A DNA stretch of 51,372 nt from an uncultured Muribaculaceae bacterium (GTDB taxonomy: Bacteria > Bacteroidota > Bacteroidia > Bacteroidales > Muribaculaceae): assembly GCA_905233915.1 (NCBI GenBank), contig CAJOFM010000020.1, positions 1 through 51,372 on the forward strand. The letters are read 5' to 3'. Under the pieces are notes generated by a model. The model searched no databases. It saw nothing but the letters and a program-made list of their open reading frames with translations, and was not told where the DNA came from. The number at the start of each line of letters is the position of its first letter. Position 1 is the stretch's first letter. This document shows positions 25,891-34,007 of this stretch, piece by piece. The position numbers were made by a program, and so were the translations under genes.

Positions 25891-26616
25891 ATGAAACTTA
25901 GGGGCTCCATTCAACGATTACTACTGTCAATGATTCTCTCCCTTGCTGCAAGCACCGCGCTAGCGCAATACTACAGCGGGGACCACACGTTTGACGGCGA
26001 ACACAAGAACGAGGCATCGGCCTCGCTGACCTCGGGCAAGAACATCCTTATAGGTCCTTGCATCGGCAACACTGTGCACTACAAGCACTTCTTCAACAAC
26101 CACTGGAGCGTGGACGGCGGAGTCAACATGCAGTACTCCAAAGAGCTCTACGGCGTCAAGGCGAAGGGCGAGTATCACATCCAAGTCAAATCGTTTCACA
26201 TTTTTGCCAGTGGCGAATTTTTGTATAACCGCTACGTCAAGTACAAAACCAACGAGATTGACGGCAACATCTCTGTCCGTTTTGAGCGCGGCTATTGGGA
26301 CATCACATTAGGCGAAAGCCTCATCAACTACACCATTGGCGAGAGTGGCTACACCGAACCAGCGACACTCACCTTCGGTGCCCATGCCACGCTGCGACCC
26401 CGCACCAACTACTGGAACGTGGGTCTGCTGTTCCGCAACTACGACGATTTCTACTACGAGAACTGGAACATCAACTGGGGACTGGATTTCTATTACAAGT
26501 TCAATCCCACATGGAAACTGTTCGGTGAATTCAATATCCGTCCCGCAGGCTCGATGAGCCAGCTGGCAAGCAAATATGAGACAACAGGTAAAGTAGGTGT
26601 TATTTATCGATGGTAA
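25891..26616 (+). CDS. outer-membrane beta-barrel protein, unknown
   Basis: The protein has 241 residues with a signal peptide (MKLRGSIQRLLLSMILSLAASTALAQ). The mature part alternates short amphipathic strands: NILIGPCIGNTVHYKHF, HWSVDGGVNMQYSKELYG, GEYHIQVKSFHIFASGEFLYNRYV, GNISVRFERGYWDITLGESLINYTIG, YWNVGLLFRNYDDFYYE, INWGLDFYYKFNPTWKLFGEFNIRPAG and KVGVIYRW. The terminal W and the strand count suggest an eight- to twelve-stranded barrel. A -7 element TACCTTTG lies at 25853-25860, with no good -33. The next gene starts 6 nt after the stop, so it is probably co-transcribed with the phosphoesterase. Confidence 0.8.
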   Translation: MKLRGSIQRLLLSMILSLAASTALAQYYSGDHTFDGEHKNEASASLTSGKNILIGPCIGNTVHYKHFFNNHWSVDGGVNMQYSKELYGVKAKGEYHIQVKSFHIFASGEFLYNRYVKYKTNEIDGNISVRFERGYWDITLGESLINYTIGESGYTEPATLTFGAHATLRPRTNYWNVGLLFRNYDDFYYENWNINWGLDFYYKFNPTWKLFGEFNIRPAGSMSQLASKYETTGKVGVIYRW

Positions 26617-26621
26617 TAATT

Positions 26622-27698
26622 ATGAAAAACTCAATATTATATAGCCTTATGGCAACTGCCCTGCTGGCAGTAAGTGTATCGTTCACCTCATGTGAAAAAG
26701 TGAGTCCTCAAGGTGTACTTATGGGCAACACCAGTGTTGATGACCGTGTGAAGCAGTCACTAATTTACTACTCCTACCATGGTGAAGATCTGGATTGGGA
26801 TCTCACGGACAGCATCGAGGAGTATTCTTTCCTTGTCGGTAGTGACAGCCACATCACCATCGATCCTGGCCGACTGACTGAGATGATAGAAATCGGCATC
26901 GAGAACGATGACCTGTTCTATTGCCACCTGGGTGACCTTGCAGACACCAAGCCTGAATACTATTACAACACCCAACAGGCATTATATAATGCGACAAGGA
27001 CATGGAAACGCAAATACATTAAACTTTACATTGATGAATTCCACTCAATTGACGATGGAATGTATTACGATAAAAGGATAACTCCTTCAACGAAGAATTA
27101 CCTTAAACCCTGGGATGACTGGACTTTGCCATTTTACCCAGTCGTGGGCAACCATGATATCACCCACAATGGATGGTCCTTGTTCTGCGACCAATTCAAA
27201 ACATCATTCTATGAGTTCACCGTCAAAGTGGGAGACAGTTATGACCGCTTTATCTTCCTGGACTCTGCCAACGGCACATTAGGTGATTTCCAGACAGATG
27301 CTATCGATGAAAACACCTTACTGAATGACGACAAAGTGATTCGCAACACCTTCACGTTCACCCACACCAACATCTTCCGCCCCTCGCTCAACGAGTTTGC
27401 CTCGACCTATTGCCGCGAGGAGTTGTACTATCTGCTCAACAAACTCTCGGAGTGGAACACTACCATCGCCTTCTGGGGACATGTCCACGCTTGGGATGAC
27501 CGAATGTTTAATGGTGTGAGACATATCACCATGCCGTCGATGAACTTCGTGGACCACCCCAACGGCGGCGACGACCTGATCGTGAGAATCACTGTCAAGA
27601 AGGACGGTACATGCGTGATGGAGCGTGTGGGCCTTCACAGCAAGGAGATGTCAAAAGAGGATTTGGAAAGTATGGGTTACATCACCAAAACCGCGTAA
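26622..27698 (+). CDS. calcineurin-like metallophosphoesterase lipoprotein
   Basis: The protein has 358 residues from the ATG at 26622 (MKNSILYSLMATALLAVSVS FTSC). An ATG at 26610 overlaps the preceding stop and would add four residues. The lipobox is FTSC. All metallophosphoesterase blocks are present: a DxH segment in GSDSHI, the GD motif in HLGDLAD, GNHD in PVVGNHDI, a conserved His in FTHTN and GHVH in WGHVHAWDD. The enzyme should use a dinuclear metal site at the cell surface or periplasm. Its phosphoester substrate is unknown. The protein ends in a short Lys/Glu/Met region (SKEMSKEDLE). Confidence 0.92.
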   Translation: MKNSILYSLMATALLAVSVSFTSCEKVSPQGVLMGNTSVDDRVKQSLIYYSYHGEDLDWDLTDSIEEYSFLVGSDSHITIDPGRLTEMIEIGIENDDLFYCHLGDLADTKPEYYYNTQQALYNATRTWKRKYIKLYIDEFHSIDDGMYYDKRITPSTKNYLKPWDDWTLPFYPVVGNHDITHNGWSLFCDQFKTSFYEFTVKVGDSYDRFIFLDSANGTLGDFQTDAIDENTLLNDDKVIRNTFTFTHTNIFRPSLNEFASTYCREELYYLLNKLSEWNTTIAFWGHVHAWDDRMFNGVRHITMPSMNFVDHPNGGDDLIVRITVKKDGTCVMERVGLHSKEMSKEDLESMGYITKTA

Positions 27699-27714
27699 AT
27701 ATCGACCAAGCCAG

Positions 27715-27755
27715 ATAAAACAATAACCGCCCCAATGGAGCGGTTATTGTTTTAT
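27715..27755. terminator. bidirectional terminator
   Basis: ATAAAACAATAACCGC (27715-27730) and GCGGTTATTGTTTTAT (27740-27755) form a perfect 16-bp stem with a 9-nt loop. A-runs and T-runs on both sides suit the convergent phosphoesterase and TraB-family genes. Confidence 0.9.
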
Positions 27756-27781
27756 AATTTTATAATAATGATTGTAATTGT

Positions 27782-28663
27782 TTACTGCATGGGTTCGACA
27801 GTGTAGCCTGCATCGCGCAGCAGCTGCAGCAGGCCTTGTTCACCAGGCAGGTGGCCAGCGCCCACGCACACGAGGCAGGCACGCTCGGGCATGATCTCCT
27901 GGAGTTTCTTTGCCCAGTTACGGTTGCGCGAATATAACAATGCGTCCATTGCCGATTCCTCTTCCTGGGACGAAGACTCGTTCATGACAGCATTAATCTG
28001 ATCCAAATCCTGTGCCATATAGGCCTCGACAAGTTTGGTTGACATGACAGTGAATTGCTCATCATTTTTGCAGGACTCCAATAGGCCCTTGGCCTGTTCA
28101 GTCAGGGGCGCGTTAAACAACAATTCCAACTGCTCCTCTACCGTTTCCATGGCCACCGACGGGCGGCCAAGGTCGTTAGCACGCGTCTGGACGGCCACAT
28201 CAATCAATGAGTTAGGATCCAAATTAGGGAAATACTTGATGGCCTGCATGGCCTGCATTTGAGTACTGATAGCCATCGGTTTGAGCATATTCATCTGGCG
28301 CAGTTTGACGCCCATGTTGCTGAAATACTTGTTAAATACCTTCTCGATGATGGCATAGTCCTGGGGTGAGAACAGCTTATCCAGTGTGCTGTCGGCAGGG
28401 GCCATCATGGCTTGGGCGGCAAGAGCCTGCACCTTGCTACCTATCATGTTCTCCTTATCAAGTTCGCCGATAACAATGTCGCAGCCTTCAATGGCCTGTT
28501 CCATGCCTGGAATCTTGTCTATCATCGATCCTGGAGCGAAGTGGTAAGTACCCAAGATGTAACTGGGCCTTCCCAACCTGTTGCCGCTGACTTTCCACAA
28601 TAATTGAGCTTGCGCCGACAGTGCTAACACCACCACAGCGAGAATGAGAGATAATCTTTTCAT
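27782..28663 (-). CDS. TraB/GumN family secreted protein
   Basis: The protein has 293 residues with a signal peptide (MKRLSLILAVVVLALSAQAQ). TraB/GumN marks are present: LLWKVSGNRLGRPSYILGTYHFAPGSM at the start and a C-terminal ACLVCVGAGHLPGEQGLLQLL. The GTYH and GAGHLPG motifs are the family's two conserved metal- or active-site regions. The family is related to erythromycin-esterase/Tiki-type metalloproteases, but catalytic activity of bacterial members is not established. It has its own promoter at 28695-28724. Confidence 0.92.
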   Translation of the reverse strand: MKRLSLILAVVVLALSAQAQLLWKVSGNRLGRPSYILGTYHFAPGSMIDKIPGMEQAIEGCDIVIGELDKENMIGSKVQALAAQAMMAPADSTLDKLFSPQDYAIIEKVFNKYFSNMGVKLRQMNMLKPMAISTQMQAMQAIKYFPNLDPNSLIDVAVQTRANDLGRPSVAMETVEEQLELLFNAPLTEQAKGLLESCKNDEQFTVMSTKLVEAYMAQDLDQINAVMNESSSQEEESAMDALLYSRNRNWAKKLQEIMPERACLVCVGAGHLPGEQGLLQLLRDAGYTVEPMQ

Positions 28664-28694
28664 AGTGTTACAGTTTTTCTTGATTCTACACCTA

Positions 28695-28724
28695 CAAAGT
28701 TAATCATTTTAGACGAAAACGCAA
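28695..28724 (-). promoter_or_regulatory. promoter of the TraB/GumN gene
   Basis: TAACTTTG (28695-28702, minus) with a TTG 19 nt upstream (28722-28724). Confidence 0.55.
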
Positions 28725-28798
28725 CTCTCAAAAGGCCATTTAGCGCAAAATCCCCTATAATGATGATGAAAACAAGCCAATTTGACCACATTTAGTGA

Positions 28799-28829
28799 TT
28801 GTACACTATATTGAGCGGCAGTAATTTTG
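28799..28829 (+). promoter_or_regulatory. promoter of a candidate small RNA
   Basis: ATTG (TTG at 28799-28801), a 20-nt spacer and TAATTTTG (28822-28829) face right into a 130-nt stretch without a reading frame, ending in a terminator. Confidence 0.5.
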
Positions 28830-28835
28830 CAATGT

Positions 28836-28942
28836 GATAAAGTGAATTAGTTATTAGTTGATAATATCAAGCCAACTATAGTAAAGTAAGTAAACAGAGA
28901 ATAAAATTGCCGCACAGATGTGATATCAGTGCGGCTTTTTTT
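28836..28942 (+). ncRNA. candidate intergenic small RNA (about 105 nt)
   Basis: The interval from the predicted start near 28836 to the T-run at 28936-28942 has no plausible frame: each ATG is followed directly by a stop. It ends in a good intrinsic terminator for the plus strand, GCCGCAC (28909-28915) with GTGCGGC (28929-28935), an inner GAT/ATC pairing and seven T. The transcript would run antisense-free between two minus-strand genes. It is not a recognised RNA family. The same hairpin could instead serve as the terminator of the C26 gene on the minus strand. Confidence 0.35.
28909..28942. terminator. intrinsic terminator (GCCGCAC hairpin)
   Basis: A 7-bp GC-rich stem with an extended inner helix is followed by T7 on the plus strand and by CAATTTTATT on the minus strand. 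It can end both the candidate small RNA and the C26 peptidase transcript. Confidence 0.8.
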
Positions 28943-28964
28943 GTAGTAACATGTAATAAGTCAC

Positions 28965-30530
28965 TTACCTTATAATATCATCCTCGCTTGTCGAGTTCAC
29001 ATGGCCGCAATCCTCGCCGCACAAGTAACCAAAAGGATCGCTCTTGGTCGCAGGGAAAGAATAAAACACCCAATGTGAGGGCTTACGGAACCCGAACTTA
29101 CGGCCATTGTGCTCATGAACTGGTGCTTGGTAACATACCGTCACCCCGCTGACGTATTTATCATTCTGGTAAGGGCTGTACCTGACCCCATTGGTTTCGA
29201 TATAGGCTAAATCCTCGCGGCAGTCATGTTCCACGATATATGAGGGCAGGACACGGTTACCGTGCAATACCGATTTTGCCACGGCAATATACTCTGGCGC
29301 GGCGACCTTTTCCCATCGACGGCTGGCATGAGCGAACCAGCCGCACTCGGTCGCCCACTTGGCTACTTCCTGTATTGAGGCATCGCTGCAACCCGGGTGA
29401 CGGCTTTCAAACAGGTTGAGCAGCAGCGACAGCTCGGCTGCGGCACCCTCAAGTGAACCTTGCTCGGCACGCCCGAGAACAGCAAAGAAGTTATAACACT
29501 CTTCTTCAGTCTTATTATAGACTGTGGTATCCGATCGGGTGTAAGCGTTGCCTTTGATAAATCGGCGGCCTTCCTGCGCATGCCCGATAAGAGCAACAAA
29601 ATACTTGACAGCCTCTTCAAGCGGCATGAAGCGGCCGGCATCAGGCTGACTGGTGACATGCTTGCGAACCGCTTCCTCGGGATGAAATTGCACACCCAGG
29701 GCAAACCGCTTGTCGGTGCGCTCTATGGCCTCGATGATATCCACCCCATCGGTAGCCGTTACTCCCGTCACCCGCAAGGGTGTTCCCGTCACGTCGCCCA
29801 CCACCTGATGGTGCCACGAGGGCACACCATGAATGGTGTCGGTGCCAGTGATGGCATACAGCAATGAGTTATGATCGGTAACCGTGACGTCGTGGGGTGT
29901 GTAATAGCGGTTACCCTCGGCATCACGCTGCATGCGATGCAGATAATGATATTCGGTACCCATGCCATCGAAATAAGTGCCCAAGTCCTGAATGAGCGGT
30001 GCCCCCGAGACCACACCCAGCATCTGCATGCCACGGCACAACCCCAACACGGGGATATCGTGGTCCAGACAATAGGCCATCGTGAGGTATTCCGACACGT
30101 CGCGCGTGGCGTCGGCATTATTGTCACCCTCGATACCGTGCCACGTTTGAGGGACTGAAAACAGTGTTGAACTGATGTCACCACCGCCCAAGAACACGAC
30201 CGCCTGCACTCCAGCCAGCAGTTCATCGGCATCGGTACCATGATAGGTGTCGCGCTTGACAATGTCGGCATATTGCTGGCGTAAAACACCAAGTTCATCG
30301 ACATATTGCGGGCACATTGTCATGCTGTCGTAATCAAAGCCGGCAGGGCGCAGTTGAGGCAGAATCACCGCCTCGCCACCAGCCTGCTCGATAGAGAGGA
30401 TCACGCGGTCATAACTTGCGGCAGTGGGTTGCCACGCGATGCCAACGCGCACCCGTTGGCCAGCCAACGCTGCAAGCGATACCGTAATCATCAAGGCTAC
30501 GGCCCAATATCTCAAAAACTTAGGTCTCAT
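28965..30530 (-). CDS. peptidase C26 (PuuD-like glutamyl hydrolase) fused to an extra C-terminal domain
   Basis: The protein has 521 residues with a signal anchor (WAVALMITVSLAALAG). Residues about 27-320 are a class I glutamine-amidotransferase-like C26 domain: FLGGGDISS, the nucleophile Cys165 in LGLCRGMQML and the His283/Glu285 pair in GVQFHPEEAV. This matches gamma-glutamyl-GABA hydrolases. A further 200 residues (about 325-521) follow that are absent from PuuD. They contain EEECYNFFAVLGRAEQGS, AKSVLHGNRVLPSYIVEHD and VFYSFPATKSDPFGY. From memory, the VLPSYxVEHD and DPFGY patterns resemble SleB/phage-type cell-wall hydrolases; this is not confirmed. The signal peptide places the enzyme outside the cytosol, unlike PuuD. 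Confidence 0.85.
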   Translation of the reverse strand: MRPKFLRYWAVALMITVSLAALAGQRVRVGIAWQPTAASYDRVILSIEQAGGEAVILPQLRPAGFDYDSMTMCPQYVDELGVLRQQYADIVKRDTYHGTDADELLAGVQAVVFLGGGDISSTLFSVPQTWHGIEGDNNADATRDVSEYLTMAYCLDHDIPVLGLCRGMQMLGVVSGAPLIQDLGTYFDGMGTEYHYLHRMQRDAEGNRYYTPHDVTVTDHNSLLYAITGTDTIHGVPSWHHQVVGDVTGTPLRVTGVTATDGVDIIEAIERTDKRFALGVQFHPEEAVRKHVTSQPDAGRFMPLEEAVKYFVALIGHAQEGRRFIKGNAYTRSDTTVYNKTEEECYNFFAVLGRAEQGSLEGAAAELSLLLNLFESRHPGCSDASIQEVAKWATECGWFAHASRRWEKVAAPEYIAVAKSVLHGNRVLPSYIVEHDCREDLAYIETNGVRYSPYQNDKYVSGVTVCYQAPVHEHNGRKFGFRKPSHWVFYSFPATKSDPFGYLCGEDCGHVNSTSEDDIIR

Positions 30531-30553
30531 TTCTCTATAATATAATAATGTGA

Positions 30554-31681
30554 TTATCGGTTGCGAAGCATCTCAAGCACCTGCTCCACTGGCAAGGCAT
30601 CAACATGATTACCGTCGCATCCTGTCATCGGGTCGGCCATGAACAGGGAATTCCAAAGCGCCTCGGCCGTTGCCTCGATGGTAGCGGCAAAGATGGAGGA
30701 CATCTCGCTGTTGGCCAAAACCGTCGAGGTGATTGTCTTGGCCTTGTCACTGATGAGGTTACCAGGAGCGACCGACATGGCGATCACATAGTCGCCGCTG
30801 CCGTTGGAAGCGATGCCTCCTGTCTTGGCCATGCCCATCATGGCGCGCTTGGCGACGCGCTCCAGATTGCGGGAGTCGAGTGGCGCATCGGTAACGACAA
30901 CCATCATGCACGAGCCGTCAACATTCTCGGTCTTGCGCACGTGGTCGATGAAGTCATGTTTGTGCAAGCGCTGACCCACCTGCACCCCATCAATCTCAAG
31001 AATACCGCCATAATTGGTCTGGACAAGCACTCCGATGGAGTACCCGCCTAACGACTCGGGCAAGCGGCGCGATGATGTGCCAATGCCGCCCTTGAATCCG
31101 AAGCAGATGGTACCCGTTCCTGCACCCACATTGCCTTGCTCGACAGGGCCGTCATGTGCTTGGTTGATGGCGTCAATCACCATCTGAGGAGTGACATACA
31201 TTTGAGTTATCTTGTTCAGTCGTCCGTCGTTGGTTTCTCCCACGACGGCATTCACCGACCTTTCGCGCTCATTGCCCGGCTGCATCAATGTGTAACGTAT
31301 GACTCCCTCTATGCCAGCGGCGACGCTCAATGTGTTAGTCAAGATGACTGGTGTCTCGATATTACCAAGTTCACACACTTGAGTAACGCCTGCCAATTTG
31401 CCAAAGCCATTGCCCACATAGATGGCTGCAGGCACCTTATTGCGGAATATGTTGCCCTGGTGGGGTACAATGGCAGTGACCCCCGTGCGGATGCTGTCGC
31501 CCTCAATGCAAGTCACATGACCCACGGTAACACCCGGCACATCGGTAATGGCGTTATACTGCCCAGTGGGAAATATTCCGGTGGGGAAACCCCATTCCCG
31601 TAAGGTCTTATGGGGCTGCGCCGCATGAGCCATCACAGCCTGCATCATGAAAACGGCAAGAAAAATGAATAGTTTCTTCAT
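30554..31681 (-). CDS. P1 family (S58, DmpA-type) peptidase
   Basis: The protein has 375 residues from the ATG at 31681 (MKKLFIFLAVFMMQAVMAHA); a TTG three codons upstream is unlikely. Family motifs: TGQYNAITDVPGVTVGHVT near the start, FGFKGGIGTSSRRLPE at 194-209, and the autocleavage site Gly256-Ser257 in VDGSCMMVVVTDAPL, where the new N-terminal Ser becomes the nucleophile. The C-terminal part holds AMMGMAKTGGIASNGSGDYVI. The enzymes are N-terminal-nucleophile aminopeptidases/esterases acting on L- or D-amino acid amides and beta-peptides. A signal peptide puts this one in the periplasm. It is 23 nt upstream of the C26 gene, so the two are co-transcribed. Confidence 0.93.
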   Translation of the reverse strand: MKKLFIFLAVFMMQAVMAHAAQPHKTLREWGFPTGIFPTGQYNAITDVPGVTVGHVTCIEGDSIRTGVTAIVPHQGNIFRNKVPAAIYVGNGFGKLAGVTQVCELGNIETPVILTNTLSVAAGIEGVIRYTLMQPGNERERSVNAVVGETNDGRLNKITQMYVTPQMVIDAINQAHDGPVEQGNVGAGTGTICFGFKGGIGTSSRRLPESLGGYSIGVLVQTNYGGILEIDGVQVGQRLHKHDFIDHVRKTENVDGSCMMVVVTDAPLDSRNLERVAKRAMMGMAKTGGIASNGSGDYVIAMSVAPGNLISDKAKTITSTVLANSEMSSIFAATIEATAEALWNSLFMADPMTGCDGNHVDALPVEQVLEMLRNR

Positions 31682-31709
31682 CTGTTGCAATGATTATGGT
31701 CAAGTGATG

Positions 31710-31717
31710 CAAAGTTA
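31710..31717 (-). promoter_or_regulatory. -7 element of the P1 peptidase gene
   Basis: TAACTTTG on the minus strand, about 30 nt upstream of the ATG at 31681. The expected -33 region overlaps the terminator hairpin at 31724-31754. Confidence 0.45.
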
Positions 31718-31723
31718 TATAAA

Positions 31724-31754
31724 AAACCGCACAGATGATGTTTCTGTGCGGTTT
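31724..31754. terminator. terminator after the C69 dipeptidase gene
   Basis: AAACCGCACAG (31724-31734) pairs with CTGTGCGGTTT (31744-31754) around nine bases, with A-runs and T-runs on both sides. It separates the C69 gene from the P1/C26 pair. Confidence 0.85.
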
Positions 31755-31775
31755 TATCATGAGTTGCCGTTATGT

Positions 31776-33449
31776 TTAGAACTCAGGCTCCACAACCTTG
31801 AGGCGGTCGCCACCGTTGGGACCCTTGACGAGCATGTCATAGTATTCCTGGGTATAGCCACCATAGGTGGGAGAAACCGGTGTGCCATACTCATTGCGCT
31901 GGAACTTGCCGTCCTTCTCCTTCTTGATGTTACCGTCGAGGTACTTGACAAGCAGGTACTCGCCCAATTTCTTGTAGCGTGCAGTAGCATCCTGTCCGGC
32001 ATTGACCGAATAATTGGTCAACAGGCGGATAGCGGCATCACGGTCGGTAGTAAGCAACGACGTGGCTTGAGCCTCAATCACCGACTGCTGCTTGGCAAAG
32101 TTGTCTTCGATGGCGCCTTGCACCTTGCGGATGTCGCCAATCATCTGTGAGTAACGGGCGTAGGCCTGGTTAGCCACCCAGTTGTTTACCCAGAATGCGC
32201 AGTCCCAATCAAGTGTGTACATGTCGGCCTTGCCCTGGCGGTAGCTCTCGGGCACCTCGGTAATGCAGCAATACATGGGCACGAACACGGCTGTGTTGGC
32301 ATCATCAACGCCAAACCAGAAGCAGCCGCCCACCTCGTTAGGCATCCATGAACGCATCTGTGCGGCATACACCCAACCCGTCTGCTGAGTAGCGATTGCA
32401 CGCTCCTGGCTGTAGGTCACGCCATCCACCTCAAAGTCCATGGGACGCCAACGATAAGGCACGCCATAGGCGGTGGTAGCACCGGGATCAACCGTCATGT
32501 CGAAGGGCGTTCCCTCGAAGTGGTCGCGCATCATCTCTTGGGCATCACGGATGCTGACCTTACGGTCGGGCTTCACATACAGGGGCATGACGGGGGCATC
32601 CTTCTTGCCATAGATGAAGGGCAAGTAAGCCTCCATACCCTTGTGGAAACGGTTGAAGTAGCTCCACACGCGGGCATCACAGCCACGCAGGGCACCAGCG
32701 TCGAACTTCTGGTAAACAGGAGCAAAGGCGAAGTCGGAATCCTTGCCGCTGTACAGGCCTTTCTTCTTGGCGAACGAGATGACGTCCTTGCTGTACATGA
32801 CGTTCTTCTTATCCTTCATGTCAAATTTCCAGATGCGGGGATTGTTGGCATGGCCGGCGATGCAGTCGTCGGGGATGCGGATGGCTACCCACACGGCACC
32901 GATTTCACCAGGACCCTTGCCGATCATATCCATAATCCACACCTCGTTGGGGTCACCGATGGAGAACGACTCGCCCTCGCTGGCATAGCCGTACTTGGCC
33001 ACCAGTTCGGTCATCCACTTGATGGCCTCGCGGGCGGTCTTGGAACGCTGCAGAGCAATGTACATGAGGCTACCATAATCGATAATGGAGTTGCCCGTGG
33101 TGTCCCAGAGTTCCTCACGTCCACCCCAAGTGCTCTCACCAATCGTCACCTGGTACTCGTTCATGTTGCCCACGACAGCATAGGTGTGAGCCACTTCAGG
33201 GATTTCACCCAGAGGCTTACCGCTATCCCAGTCGACAATCTTGCGCATTGAACCGGGTGCATGGTCGGCGGCAGGCAAGTACTGCAGGTCACCATACAGC
33301 GTGTGGCTGTCGGCGGCATAGGTGATGATGGTCGAGCCATCGGCACTGGCGTTCTTGCCCACAATCAGGTTGGTGCAGGCATCGGCTACAGTCCAGCCGG
33401 CAATAGCCAGCAGAGCAGCCGATAATAACTTAATTGACAGATGTTTCAT
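31776..33449 (-). CDS. C69 family (U34) dipeptidase
   Basis: The protein has 557 residues. The signal peptide ends before Cys25 in VADACTNLIVGKNASADGST, the N-terminal-nucleophile Cys typical of C69 dipeptidases. Later family blocks include TYAVVGNMNEYQVTIGESTW, DYGSLMYIALQRSKTAREAI, SFSIGDPNEVWIMDMIGKGPG and GVPYRWRP. The expected activity is release of dipeptides and N-terminal amino acids in the periplasm. The gene lies 45 nt downstream of the small secreted protein at 33495-34007 and could be the last gene of the yidC-region transcript, or have its own promoter in the gap, which I do not see clearly. Confidence 0.93.
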   Translation of the reverse strand: MKHLSIKLLSAALLAIAGWTVADACTNLIVGKNASADGSTIITYAADSHTLYGDLQYLPAADHAPGSMRKIVDWDSGKPLGEIPEVAHTYAVVGNMNEYQVTIGESTWGGREELWDTTGNSIIDYGSLMYIALQRSKTAREAIKWMTELVAKYGYASEGESFSIGDPNEVWIMDMIGKGPGEIGAVWVAIRIPDDCIAGHANNPRIWKFDMKDKKNVMYSKDVISFAKKKGLYSGKDSDFAFAPVYQKFDAGALRGCDARVWSYFNRFHKGMEAYLPFIYGKKDAPVMPLYVKPDRKVSIRDAQEMMRDHFEGTPFDMTVDPGATTAYGVPYRWRPMDFEVDGVTYSQERAIATQQTGWVYAAQMRSWMPNEVGGCFWFGVDDANTAVFVPMYCCITEVPESYRQGKADMYTLDWDCAFWVNNWVANQAYARYSQMIGDIRKVQGAIEDNFAKQQSVIEAQATSLLTTDRDAAIRLLTNYSVNAGQDATARYKKLGEYLLVKYLDGNIKKEKDGKFQRNEYGTPVSPTYGGYTQEYYDMLVKGPNGGDRLKVVEPEF

Positions 33450-33494
33450 TTTACTTTTGTTTTGATATTATAGTGAATTGATCTTGTTTGCTTG

Positions 33495-34007
33495 TCAGTT
33501 GCCCACGGGGATGTCGTATCCAGTAAGACGGAAAGCCACCTGGAATGGCGTGGCCGACTTGCGTGGCTTGGGGCCAGCATAGTAGTAAAAAAGGCGCTGG
33601 ATATCAAATGACTTGATGCTGACCAACTTGGTCTCGCCAGGTTTGAGCGCAACAGGAACCGTAACAGCACGCTGTGTAAGCATCTCGCCATTCATAGTGG
33701 TGTAACGCAATAACAGGCGCACGGCACTCATCCTGTGGGATGTGTTGTTGGTGATGAAAAACGACTCCTTGCTGTCGCTGGCCCGCTTGCTGTAGCCCTT
33801 GAGCGTCACTGCGTTAGGGTCAATATCGGCTAGGCTGTCGGGCAGGAGGTCGTCATTGGATTCCAATGCCACAACGGGCACCTCCATGGATTGCAGGTTC
33901 TTGCGGGTAGTGCGTGTTCTCGCATCTACTGTGCTGATACACAGTATCAACAGCAAGAGTGCAACCAGAGTCCGAAAGGTCAAAATATGTTTACTTGTAG
34001 ATTTCAT
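33495..34007 (-). CDS. small secreted protein of unknown function
   Basis: The protein has 170 residues from the ATG at 34007, which overlaps the upstream stop by one base (TGATG). A signal peptide (FRTLVALLLLILCISTVDA) is followed by a short acidic linker and a beta-rich region with VTLKGYSKRASDSKESFFIT, NNTSHRMSAVRLLLRYTTMNG and VALKPGETKLVSIKSFDIQ. The pattern 'sugar-free Ig-like strand then kpGEtklvsi' resembles small Ig-fold or chaperone-like periplasmic proteins, but no family is recognised. It is in tight tandem with the gene at 34007-34603 and DUF3078 upstream. Confidence 0.75.
   Translation of the reverse strand: MKSTSKHILTFRTLVALLLLILCISTVDARTRTTRKNLQSMEVPVVALESNDDLLPDSLADIDPNAVTLKGYSKRASDSKESFFITNNTSHRMSAVRLLLRYTTMNGEMLTQRAVTVPVALKPGETKLVSIKSFDIQRLFYYYAGPKPRKSATPFQVAFRLTGYDIPVGN

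Noticed and set aside
28695..28740. A third ECF-like site (CGTCTAAAATG) upstream of the TraB/GumN gene
   Set aside because: The -35-like CTTTT block is at a different spacing and the ACGGA extension is missing. The TAnnTTTG promoter next to it explains the gene better.
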